Positions 40,601 to 47,800 of a stretch of DNA of 64,000 bases are shown here, piece after piece. Below the pieces are notes generated by a model, which made no database searches, was not told the DNA's origin, and saw only the letters and a program-made list of their open reading frames with translations. Source of the stretch: Flectonema sp. DT1601 (Eukaryota; Euglenozoa; Diplonemea; Diplonemida; Diplonemidae); the NCBI GenBank assembly GCA_964019425.1, contig OZ025863.1:379501-443500 (forward strand), read 5' to 3'. Each line of letters starts with the position of its first letter. The first letter of the stretch is position 1. The position numbers were made by a program, and so were the translations under genes.

Positions 40601-42474
40601 AGGATTCACCTCAACCAACTCCGGAACCAACTCGAGGACCGCAGCAGTCTCCAGAACCAACTGAAGAACCACGAGAGACTCCCGAACCAACTCGAGGACC
40701 GCAGCAATCTCCAGAGCCAACTGAAGAACCACGAGAAACTCCAGAACCAACTCCAATTCCACAGCAAGCTCCGGAAGATGCACCTCCTGACGAAGGGACT
40801 CCGGAAGACTCACCACAACAAACTCCTGATGATGCACCTCCTGGGGAGGGAGCTCCGGAAGATTCACCTCAACCAACTCCGGAACCAACTCGAGGACCGC
40901 AACAAACTCCAGAGCCAACTGAAGAACCGCGAGAAACTCCAGAACCAACTGAAGAACCACGAGAGACTCCAGAACCAACTCGAGGACCGCAGCAATCTCC
41001 AGAGCCAACTGAAGAACCACGAGAAACTCCGGAACCAACTGAAGAACCACGAGAAACTCCGGAACCAACTGAAGAACCTCGAGAAACTCCGGAACCAACT
41101 GAAGAACCACGAGAAACTCCGGAACCAACTGAAGAACCTCGAGAAACTCCAGAGCCAACTGAAGAACCTCGAGAAACTCCAGAACCAACTGAAGAACCTC
41201 GAGAAACTCCAGAACCAACTGAAGAACCTCGAGAAACTCCAGAACCAACTGAAGAACCTCGAGAAACTCCGGAACCAACTGAAGAACCACGAGAAACTCC
41301 AGAGCCAACTGAAGAACCTCGAGAAACTCCGGAACCAACTGAAGAACCTCGAGAAACTCCGGAACCAACTGAAGAACCTCGAGAAACTCCAGAGCCAACT
41401 GAAGAACCTCGAGAAACTCCAGAACCAACTGAAGAACCTCGAGAAACTCCGGAACCAACTGAAGAACCACGAGAAACTCCAGAACCAACTGAAGAACCTC
41501 GAGAAACTCCAGAACCAACTGAAGAACCTCGAGAAACTCCGGAACCAACTGAAGAACCTCGAGAAACTCCAGAACCAACTGAAGAACCTCGAGAAACTCC
41601 AGAACCAACTGAAGAACCACGAGAAACTCCAGAACCAACTGAAGAACCACGAGAAACTCCAGAACCAACTGAAGAACCTCGAGAAACTCCGGAACCAACT
41701 GAAGAACCTCGAGAAACTCCAGAACCAACTCGAGGACCACAAACTCCAGAACCACAACTAACTCCGGAAGATGCACCGGATGACGCACCAAGGGACTCTC
41801 CGGATGACGCGCCAGGTGACTCTCCGGATGACGCACCAAGAGACTCTCCGGATGACGCGCCAGGTGACTCTCCGGATGACGCGCCCGGAGACTCACCAGA
41901 TGACGCTCCTGACGCCCCAGAAGATGCACCTGAGGCTGAAAACACTCCTGAAGATATTGGAACGTTAGTGAATCCATCAACTGGACCACTTCCTCCACTA
42001 CCTACTGAGGCTCCTCCTACACCGATTCCACTCCCTTCAGGACCAACGATAGATGAGGTTGTTGTTGTGATTTCATTCGAAGTATCTGCTGAACTTCCTG
42101 ATCTAGTTGCGCAGACGGGTGAATTGGAATCTCGAACTGCAGCCGCTTTAGGAGGAACCTCTTCATGTGCAAGTATCTGTGGTTCAACTTGTTATACGTG
42201 TGATGGTACAGCTCTTTCTGAAAGAAGAATCACATCACTTGTTGTTGAAAGATTCAGAGTCTCACTTTCTGGAACAACTGTTTATAGGAATGTAGCTGAT
42301 GGAGTAGAACAAGTATTAAGTGATTTGTTTGATGGTATTCCGTCTATGCAGTATGTAGATGGAAGTGCAACAACCAAGTACCCAACCATTAAATCCCGAA
42401 GAGTAAGTAGTGCAACGAGTGTTCGTTACGTCGTTGGTAGCATTTTACTGGTAGTTGGTGCTATATTTTTATAA
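28612..42474 (+). CDS. Giant vWA-domain surface protein, copy B (about 3170-residue repeat stalk, GPI-type tail)
   Basis: The protein has 4620 residues in one uninterrupted frame of 13.9 kb. The first ~1280 residues are nearly identical to copy A: signal peptide, vWA1-3 and Cys-rich modules, with the same loss of metal-site residues in vWA1 (NLPIF at 117) and vWA3 (DTSDF at 995; FSTGSDQ). Residues about 1280-4445 form a stalk of Pro, Glu, Thr, Gln and Asp repeats whose core is the decapeptide EEPRETPEPT (30 bp). It is interspersed with blocks such as RGPQQTPEPT, PEDAPPGEGTPEDSP and QQTPDD, ending in APGDSPDD repeats. The last 150 residues repeat copy A's C-terminal domain and hydrophobic GPI-type tail. 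Such a stalk is proline-extended, strongly acidic and Thr-rich (possible O-glycans), and would hold the vWA head far from the membrane. No stop interrupts the repeats, which argues for selection on the frame. Confidence 0.9.
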   Translation: MFSRLAAVTLLAANVAAQYAGVAVSQFGQPRIPLSTQACPNLISLVSNPVTVDSTSRVRILAEAWCGASPLGGLANSQCGVAQNWQLLDDGEPVTTLEAQVTVSVAPGSVQTLLLINLPIFIQQTPILDLIKQGINNFLDRTAAATANTSQHDIAIYTFDDREDWQRVHDWSNDINSLKSAVAGIVCGAASQPLPGQSTGALYCGGSSTNLYGAMIIAANEITTRAASAATNIRTTARGTDSALVIFTDGEDVAARATLVQARGAVQTGGILAVTVSLVNAESEEASLAGLSAITIDPNAVFVAFAFTDVPARYNSAADAIIAYFSRSYQIDYCSPRRRGRHFLDLRAISATGVMGPKMEYIVGNEVIWTGQANNVLGTVREVFINPLLQNVNSYTVEIPDNTNTLQQIADQNSATMQLFYDTATFVHPPTCMVPITEVQPCSASTGALAPYQCTGGGLYQCTGGTGTCTCADTFGGTDTSCGTFCGGSQQEFFPGHFVSTECAGGLMQNAPSLLTQESNSFLSMTFTAQCADGTPVRGLTFSPCPTLSSIIVLESDINGQFSSTYEARHRISCIALPTHVVSLILVDMSGSIQRGRGASQYQSYVNAYLDGMSSDVNSHIAAIYAFDGSPNITRIVDFISPAAAKTTVPYLNCGTNPSICRDPSTNLNGAIVEGSALLRRYITANPTAADGISRQPYMILVSDGTDQARYATDAAALAAVISNGVGVFGIGIKGERRDGGRGVDQVRLQFFATSGVYILTNAFAVQEAFNGVSSAITTAAASSYRLDYCTAKRTGTHTLRIQLTHHNSVVSWDQQFNADTFDCSNDACQQCLGGPVTTEFSCSAQPPPANQIFQCAGNAAAVAVDGFCRCPCPAQSGYPQPASSMPGPGPIICETPGTCAVGDRITCNGHGGLGAGGDFDRFGVDVNSRVSMEFSPKCTDNLPIPSLRISPCDSLTDFRVYETNTEGTPMQVSTFESQPRVICFPDVVTLILLDTSDFVNGNPYDALKISLIRYIEELASNRHSIAIYAFDGRTGAETLQLIIDFTTDTAALTARVLQWSCAEEGFCQDLPTNLNGAIIAAEEILRAEAGVIRWRQQAYIILFSTGSDQASVVSDQVAITRMKEARKTYGVIICVVALIGEGSGNVGVLIGQLTVLSGGPPFVAGSIDQIEFQFSQIIALIYSTAIKNQASYRIEYCSSKRFGLITVIVELRYDGGIIRWSTTFDASQFECAGGACRRCSNDELHSCVNQPESYQQYFSCDDGFPVVVDSYCRCPCPPDMTPEAIAPQASPIAGPREAPQLTPEDAPPGEGVPEDAPEQTPEDSPPGEGAPEDATQPTPEPTPGPQQAPEDAPPEEGAPEDSPQQTPDDAPPGEGVPEDAPQPTPEPTLGPQETPEPTEEPRETPEPTEEPRETPEPTEEPRETPEPTEEPRETPEPTEEPRETPEPTEEPRETPEPTRGPQQTPEPTEEPRETPEPTEEPRETPEPTRGPQQTPEPTEEPRETPKPTEEPRETPEPTEEPRETPEPTEEPRETPEPTQGPQQTPEPTEEPRETPEPTEEPRETPEPTEEPRETPEPTEDPRETPEPTEEPRETPEPTEEPRETPEDAPQQTPDDAPPGEGVPEDAPQPTPEPTRGPQQTPEPTPIPQQAPEDAPPGEGTPEDSPQQTPEDSPPGEGAPEDATQPTPEPTLGPQQTPEPTEEPRETPEPTQGPQQTPEPTPRPQQAPEDSTPEDSTPEEGTPEDAPQQTPDDAPPGEGVPEDATPEPTQGPQQTPEPTEEPRETPEDAPQQTPDDAPPGEGVPEDAPQPTPEPTRGPQQTPEPTEEPRETPEPTEEPRETPEPTEEPRETPEPTQGPQQTPEPTPRPQQAPEDSTPEEGAPEDAPQQTPDDAPPGEGTPEDAPQPTPEPTLGPQQTPDPTEEPRETPEPTQGPQQTPEPTPRPQQAPEDAPTEEEAPEDAPQQTPDDAPPGEGVPEDAPQPTPEPTLGPQQTPEPTEEPRETPEPTEEPRETPEPTEEPRETPKPTEEPRETPEPTEEPRETPEPTQGPQQTPESTPRPQQAPEDAPTEEGAPEDAPQQSPDDAPPGEGVPEDAPQPTPEPTLGPQQTPEPTEEPRETPEPTQGPQQTPESTPRPQQAPEDVPTEEGAPEDAPQQSPDDAPPGEGIPEDAPQPTPEPTRVPQQTPEPTEEPRETPEPTQGPQQTPESTPRPQQAPEDAPTEVGAPEDAPQQSPDDAPPGEGVPEDAPQPTPEPTRVPQQTPEPTEEPRETPEPTEEPRETPEPTEEPRETPEPTQGPQQTPESTPRPQQAPEDAPTEEGAPEDAPQQSPDDAPPGEGIPEDAPQPTPEPTLGPQQTPEPTEEPRETPEPTQGPQQTPESTPRPQQAPEDAPTEEGAPEDAPQQSPDDAPPGEGIPEDAPQPTPEPTRVPQQTPEPTEEPRKTPEPTQGPQQTPESTPRPQQAPEDAPTEEGAPEDAPQQSPDDAPPGEGVPEDAPQPTPEPTLGPQQTPEPTEEPRETPEPTQGPQQTPESTPRPQQAPEDAPTEEGAPEDAPQQSPDDAPPGEGIPEDAPQPTPEPTRVPQQTPEPTEEPRETPEPTEEPRETPEPTEEPRETPEPTQGPQQTPESTPRPQQAPEDAPTEEGAPEDAPQQSPDDAPPGEGVPEDAPQPTPEPTLGPQQTPEPTEEPRETPEPTQGPQQTPESTPRPQQAPEDAPTEEGAPEDAPQQSPDDAPPGEGIPEDAPQPTPEPTRVPQQTPEPTEEPRETPEPTEEPRETPEPTEEPRETPEPTQGPQQTPESTPRPQQAPEDAPTEEGAPEDAPQQSPDDAPPGEGIPEDAPQPTPEPTLGPQQTPEPTEEPRETPEPTRGPQQVPEPSQRPQQAPEDAPLEEGAPEDSPQQTPDDAPPGEGVPEDAPQPTPEPTLGPQQTPEPTEEPRETPEPTQGPQQVPEPSQRPQQAPEDAPLEEGAPEDSPQQTPDDAPPGEGTPEDSPQPTPEPTRGPQQSPEPTEEPRETPEPTEEPRETPEPTPSPQQAPEDAPPGEGTPEDSPQQTPDDAPPGEGAPEDSPQPTPEPTRVPQQSPEPTEEPRETSEPTEEPRETPEPTEEPRETPEPTEEPRETPEPTEEPRETPEPTEEPRETPEPTEEPRETPEPNEEPRETPEPTEEPRETPEPTEEPRETPEPTEEPRETPEPTEEPRETPEPTEEPRETPKPTPIPQQAPEDAPPGEGAPEDSPQQTPDDAPPGEGAPEDSPQPTPEPTRGPQQSPEPTEEPRETPEPTPIPQQAPEDAPPDEGTPEDSPQQTPDDAPPGEGTPEDSPQPTPEPTRGPQQSPEPTEEPRETPEPTEEPRETPEPTEEPRETPEPTEEPRETPEPTEEPRETPEPTDEPRETPEPTEEPRETPEPTEEPRETPEPTEEPRETPEPTPIPQQAPEDAPPGEGTPEDSPQQTPDDAPPGEGTPEDSPQPTPEPTRGPQQSPEPTEEPRETPEPTEEPRETPEPTEEPRETPEPTEEPRETPEPTEEPRETPEPTDEPRETPEPTEEPRETPEPTEEPRETPEPTEEPRETPEPTEVPRETPEPTEEPRETPEPTEEPRETPEPTPIPQQAPEDAPPGEGTPEDSPQQTPDDAPPGEGAPEDSPQPTPEPTRGPQQSPEPTEEPRETPEPTRGPQQSPEPTEEPRETPEPTEEPRETPEPTPIPQQAPEDAPPGEGTPEDSPQQTPDDAPPGEGAPEDSPQPTPEPTRGPQQSPEPTEEPRETPEPTRGPQQSPEPTEEPRETPEPTPIPQQAPEDAPPDEGTPEDSPQQTPDDAPPGEGAPEDSPQPTPEPTRGPQQTPEPTEEPRETPEPTEEPRETPEPTRGPQQSPEPTEEPRETPEPTEEPRETPEPTEEARETPEPTEEPRETPEPTEEPRETPEPTEVPRETPEPTEEPRETPEPTEEPRESPEPTEEPRETPEPTPIPQQAPEDAPPGEGTPEDSPQQTPDDAPPGEGAPEDSPQPTPEPTRGPQQSPEPTEEPRETPEPTRGPQQSPEPTEEPRETPEPTPIPQQAPEDAPPDEGTPEDSPQQTPDDAPPGEGAPEDSPQPTPEPTRGPQQTPEPTEEPRETPEPTEEPRETPEPTRGPQQSPEPTEEPRETPEPTEEPRETPEPTEEPRETPEPTEEPRETPEPTEEPRETPEPTEEPRETPEPTEEPRETPEPTEEPRETPEPTEEPRETPEPTEEPRETPEPTEEPRETPEPTEEPRETPEPTEEPRETPEPTEEPRETPEPTEEPRETPEPTEEPRETPEPTEEPRETPEPTEEPRETPEPTEEPRETPEPTEEPRETPEPTEEPRETPEPTEEPRETPEPTEEPRETPEPTEEPRETPEPTRGPQTPEPQLTPEDAPDDAPRDSPDDAPGDSPDDAPRDSPDDAPGDSPDDAPGDSPDDAPDAPEDAPEAENTPEDIGTLVNPSTGPLPPLPTEAPPTPIPLPSGPTIDEVVVVISFEVSAELPDLVAQTGELESRTAAALGGTSSCASICGSTCYTCDGTALSERRITSLVVERFRVSLSGTTVYRNVADGVEQVLSDLFDGIPSMQYVDGSATTKYPTIKSRRVSSATSVRYVVGSILLVVGAIFL
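34800..37150 (+). repeat. Higher-order repeat inside the stalk (228 bp, with ~516-bp dimers)
   Basis: A 76-residue (228-bp) unit, recognisable by QQSPDDAPPGEG and PESTPRPQQAPEDAP, occurs ten times. Units alternate between TLGPQQ and TRVPQQ types, and two consecutive dimers (from about 36205 and 36721) are almost identical over 516 bp, including two extra 30-bp units. Confidence 0.85.
41001..41730 (+). repeat. Homogeneous block of about 24 consecutive 30-bp units
   Basis: The block codes EEPRETPEPT about 24 times without interruption by other blocks; differences are almost all synonymous. This is the most recently expanded part of the array and the likeliest to vary in copy number. Confidence 0.9.
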
Positions 42475-44823
42475 TGGCCGCTCTTTTATTTCGATTTCGA
42501 TTTTGTGAGATGTATCTCTTTAGCTTCCTCCCTAATTTTTAATTTATATCGTGAGCTAGATTGGTTCGCCATGTTAATATGAGCGCCAATCCCTTAGTGA
42601 GCGATGAAAAAAAAAAAAAAAAAAAAAAAAAGATTCAATTTTCTAATCTGCGGCCCCCAACTTATCCTTGTCTACTAATATAGAGTCTGTTTTTACTCTT
42701 TTTTTTTTTTTTCATTTGAAAAAATATTGTAAAAACAAAACATAAATGTTAACAGCACGCGTAAAACTTCCGTTTGCTTTATCAGTTTTAAGTCAGTTTG
42801 CGGATTTCGTGATACTAACAAAACATCAACAAAATGTTATGTTTCTATTTTATGTGTAGTTTAAGTTAAAGCCTTCTTTTTTTTTTAATATTTTTAACTA
42901 TTTATTATTGTGTCCTTCATTGATGCCGAGGAAATTTAAATATCTTGTTTGCTGGGTTGTGTAGTCTCATCAGAAGAGGTGGTCACCTCTTCGACGTTTC
43001 GGTGATGCTGAGGGGAAAATACTTTCCCCTTTGTTATTCACGTTGTAAGCCTCTATTTACCCCCCCTTTCTAATTTTATTTATTATTTTTTTTATTTAGA
43101 GGAAGCTCGCGTTAACGGTTTTCTTTAAAAGTTATCGGGTGTTTGGCAACATAACCTCGAAATCGACTTTCTCCCCTTGCTCTTAGCAAGGAAACAGGAA
43201 GGTTGTTATTGAGGTGCTGCACCTGAAGATTCTTTCTTTAGTTTTCTTTCGTCTTTTCTTTTCTTTGCTTTTTTTTTTTTTTTATTCATTTCCGCTCTTC
43301 CTTTTTCTTTCCTCTGTTCTATTCTCACTTGCTTCGCTAAGACACAACTTCTCGTGTCTCAGCGAACCGTGGATAGGCAAAAAACAGTTTTTTTTTTCGT
43401 GATTTAACCATCTTAGATAATCTATTTATTTATGGTGCTTTTTTTGTTTCTTCTTTTGCTCTCTCCCTTTGAGAGTCGGTTTGAACAACACTTGGTACCG
43501 AAGTGATCTGAAATAGTTAGTATTTAAGTTTGTTTTTCGTGGTATCATATTGTTCAGTGACTCATCTGTTGTTTAATTATTTCCCACCTCTGTTTTCGAA
43601 AAGGAGATTCAATTTCTTTGTTTTTTTTTTCGCTCCTTTTTTTTTTTTTTTTTTTTTTTTTTGAACTTGTTATTTTTCACTAGCAAACACTGCAGTAAAA
43701 AAAACAATAAAAAAAAAAAAAAAAACTTGACGGTGATGACGGTTCGTTTGATGGCGTTCAAACACTCTGCAAGAACGAGAGTTTATGTGATACGTTGTTA
43801 TTTTCTATTTCTTATTATTCCGGTTTTTTTTTTTTGAAATTATTTTGAATTTTTTTTTTTAAACACTCTGCTAGCAAACCTACCCACACATTTTTCATGG
43901 ATCGTCAAAAAACAAGAATAAAATGTCCCTGGAAACTTACTGATAAAGTATTATGAGATTAAGGATCCTCAATGTACGTATTTCACAAGAACAGCAGAGC
44001 AATGTGCTTATTTATTTTATTTTTTTTTTTTTTTTATATCTGAATTTAGTACCCTATTTTAACATACTCTATATATTCTATCTACGTGCCAACTTACACA
44101 ACTGATTCTTTTTTGGTTTTATTGTCTTTTGTCCCTGAAAAAAAAAAAAAAAAAAAAACCAAGGACAAACAATATTACAAAGTATTTTATCTGTTCTTTA
44201 TTATTCCTCTCGTTATGTTATATTTGAAAGCAAATCTGGCAGTGCATCCATTTGATCAAAGTCAGACTTTCTCGTCCTTAGTCACGGTGTAGATCGGATA
44301 TAGCGAGCGGGGGAAATTTTTTTTTTTTTTTTTTTTTTTTTTGTTGTCTTTTCATCGATGTATGTGATTTACCCGTCTGCCGTTCTACTTGTTGAGAAAC
44401 CGTGGAAAAAAAAAAAAAAAAAAAAAAAACATGAAACATAGGGATATTGTTGTATGGTATTTTGTTTATATTTCTCTCAAATGAGAGCGAGCGTGATAGG
44501 CAAGACTAAAAGTATAGTAGTCCCTATGTATCCTCTCTTTACCTTTTTCGACGGAGAAAGGACAATTCCTCTCATCTAAAAAAACTGCTTTTTCTTTTAA
44601 TAAGTGCGGTTCAGTTTTCGAAATCTTTACGTCGAGGATGGAATCTATTTTATTTTTCAGCTTCAGAAGTAACCATATGAGATGTATTTCAACGATGCTA
44701 GTTTTTGGTACAAAACTGATCCTTGTTCTCTTTGCGTTTATAATATAAAAAAAAAAATAAAAAAATCATATCTCATTTTCCTCCCTAATCAGATAACTGT
44801 TTCGAAGTATCAGCCCAGAGAAT
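42475..44823 (+). other. Downstream flank of copy B and upstream region of copy C
   Basis: 42475 to about 44100 duplicates the flank of copy A, including the same hairpin series (from about 42976). The duplication ends after CTACGTGCCAACTTACACAA, exactly where the truncated small gene begins in the A-B interval. 44101-44540 is unique, with T and A runs. 44546-44760 matches the region upstream of copy B. TTTTCCTCCCTAATCAG (AG at about 44791) and CCCAG precede the ATG of copy C. No gene is seen. Confidence 0.75.
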
Positions 44824-47800
44824 ATGTTTTCTCGCTTGGCAGCAGTAACGCTGCTCGCCGCGAATGTCGCAGCGCAATATGCGGGTGTGGCGGTTTCGCA
44901 ATTTGGACAGCCGAGAATTCCTTTATCGACTCAGGCTTGTCCTAATTTGATATCTCTGGTATCCAACCCAGTGACAGTTGACTCAACATCGAGGGTTAGA
45001 ATATTAGCTGAGGCTTGGTGTGGAGCATCGCCTTTGGGAGGACTGGCAAACTCACAGTGCGGTGTAGCTCAGAACTGGCAGCTTCTCGATGACGGTGAGC
45101 CCGTTACAACATTAGAAGCTCAGGTGACTGTTTCCGTAGCACCTGGTAGCGTTCAAACTTTGCTTCTAATCGACTTGTCGAAGTCTATTCAAGAAACCAC
45201 TCCTTTAGATAACGTCAAGCTGGGTATTAACAACTTCCTTGACAGGACAGCAGCCGCTACCGCCAACACCGGTCAACACGACTTTGCTATTTACACATTC
45301 GATGGTAGGGCGGAATGGCAAAGGGTCCACGACTGGTCTAATGATATCAACTCTTTGAAGAGCGCAGTAGCCAGCATTGTTTGCGGGGCGGCATCGCAGC
45401 CACTTCCTGGACAGTCAACTGGTGCGTTGTACTGCGGGGGTTCTTCGACCAACTTGTACGGTGCGATGATCATTGCAGCCAATGAAATTACAACGAGAGT
45501 CGCATCGACAGCAACGAATATCAGAACAACTGCCAGAGGAACTGACTCAGCTTTGGTCATCTTCACTGATGGTGAGGACGAAGCCGCAAGAGCTTCGTTG
45601 ACTCAGGCGAGAGGCGCTGTTCAAACAGCTGGAATTCTGGCACTCACTGTCGGTGTTGTGAACGTCGAGTCGGAGGCAACTTCACTTGCAGGATTATCAG
45701 CAATCACCATCGATCCCAATGCTGCCTTCATCGCATTCACATTCACTGATGTCCCAGCGAGGTACAACAGCGCCGCAGATGCGATCATTGCGTACTTCTC
45801 GCGTTCTTACCAAATTGACTACTGCTCCCCAAGGAGAAGAGGCCGTCACTTCTTAGACCTTCGGGCTATCAGCGCTACTGGTGTTATGGGACCAAAGATG
45901 GAGTACATTGTTGGTAATCCAGTTATTTGGACAGGAAACGTTGCCGGACAAGCCAACAATGTATTGGGTACTGTGAGGGGAGTGTTCACCAACCCGCAGT
46001 TGCAGAATGTCAACTTCTACACGGTAGAGATTCCAGACAACACCAACACCCTGCAGCAGATCGCTGACCAGAACTCTGCGACTATGCAGCTGTTTTATGA
46101 CACGGCAACCTTCGTACACCCTCCGACTTGCATGGTTCCGATTACCGAAGTTCAGCCTTGCAGTGCCTCGACAGGTGCTCTTGCTCCATACCAGTGTACC
46201 GGTGGAGGTCTGTACCAGTGTACAGGTGGTACTGGAACTTGCACCTGTGCTGATACATTTGGAGGAACCGACGCAGCTTGTGGCACCGTTTGCGGTGGAT
46301 CTCAACAGGAATTCCTTCCAGGACTTTTCGTTGACAGAGCGTGTGCTGGTGGTTTGATGCAGAATGCTCCAACTAACTTTACCCAGGCATCGAACAGTTT
46401 CTTATCGATGGCGTTCACTGCGCAGTGTGCCGATGGAACGCCTGTTGGAGGACTGACTTTCTCACCTTGTCCTACGTTGTCGTCGATTACCGTACTTGAA
46501 TCTGACATCAACGGACAGTTCAGCCGTACTTATGAAGCTCGTCACAGAATTACTTGCATTGCTCAACCAGCTCACGTTGTGTCTCTAATATTGGTAGACA
46601 TGTCAGGAAGTATTCAAAGAGGTCGTGGTGCATCTCAATACCAGTCATATGTTAATGCTTACTTGGATGGAATGTCATCTGATGTCAACTCTCACATTGC
46701 AGCTATTTACGCTTTTGATGGAAGCCCAAATATCACCAGAATCGCTGATTTCGGAAGTCCTGCTGCGGCAAAGACGACTGTCCCGAACCTCAACTGTGCG
46801 ACCAACCCAAGCATTTGCCGTGATCCAAGTACCAACTTGAACGGAGCTATTGTCGAAGGCTCTGCATTGTTGAGACGATACATCACAGCTAACCCTACTG
46901 CTGCTGATGGAACATCCAGGCAGCCATATATGATTCTCGTGTCTGATGGTACTGACCAGGCTAGATACGCGACGGACGCCGCTGCCCAAGCAGCAGTCAT
47001 CAGCAACGGTGTCGGTGTATTTGGAATTGGAATTAAGGGTGAGCGTAGAGATGGTGGTCGTGGTGTTGATCAGGTTAGATTGCAAACCCTTGCAACATCT
47101 GGTGTTTATATTTCAACCAACGCGTTGGCTGTCCAGCAAGCATTCAACGGAGTATCTAGTGCCATCACCACTGCTGCTGCATCAAGCTACAGATTGGACT
47201 ACTGCACGGCTAAGAGAAGTGGTACTCACACACTCCGAATTCAGCTCACCCACCACAACAGTGTTGTTTCTTGGGATCAACAATTCAACGCCGATACGTT
47301 TGACTGCTCGAACGATGCCTGTCAGCAGTGTCTGGGAGGCCCTGTCACCACTGAGTTCAGCTGTTCTACTCAGCCACCTCCAGCAAATCAGATTTTCCAG
47401 TGTGCTGGCAACGCTGCTGCTGTTGCGGTCGACGGCTTCTGCAGGTGTCCTTGTCCAGCGCAGTCGGGATACCCACAGCCAGCTTCTTCAATGCCTGGAC
47501 CAGGTCCAATTATCTGTGAAACCCCCGGAACATGTGCAATGGGTGATCGTATTACTTGTAATGGTCACGGTGGATTGGGTGCTGGAGGTGCTTTCAACAG
47601 GTTCGGAGTCGCTGCGAACTCGAGAATATCGATGGAATTCTCTCCAACATGTGCAGACAACTGGCCAATCCCTTCTCTGAGAATGAGTGTTTGCGACTCA
47701 CTCACTGACTTCAGAGTGTTCGAGACAAACGCCGATGGAGTTGAAGAAACTGTTAATGTGTTTGAATCAGAACCAAGAGTTATTTGCTACCCTGATGTTG

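Larger units (their letters stand above)
32450..41900 (+). repeat. Coding minisatellite array of the giant stalk (30-bp base unit)
   Basis: About 9.4 kb is built from 30-bp units (GAAGAACCTCGAGAAACTCC plus AGAACCAACT and variants) and 30-bp-phase spacer blocks. Codon-level variants (CCTCGA/CCACGA/CCGCGA; CCAGAA/CCGGAA) are shuffled between units, as expected from unequal exchange and conversion. Copy A has at this place only a 12-bp (CCGACTCCAGAA) array of about 13 units, so the paralogues have replaced their stalk repeats independently. Confidence 0.95.

Noticed and set aside
32450-41760. 30-bp direct repeats that a CRISPR finder might flag
   Set aside because: Repeats are contiguous and coding, without unique spacers, in a eukaryote.
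37496-41761. A 1421-residue plus-strand frame (NQLKNLEKLQ repeats) in the same array
   Set aside because: It is the +1 frame of the same minisatellite. Its coiled-coil look is a by-product, and it has no non-repeat domain at either end.
37376-41998. A 1540-residue minus-strand open frame opposite the giant stalk
   Set aside because: Its Leu/Val/Phe repeats are the reverse complement of the 30-bp sense repeats; a stop-free unit divisible by three stays open in several frames. The sense frame continues into non-repeat domains at both ends, the antisense one does not.
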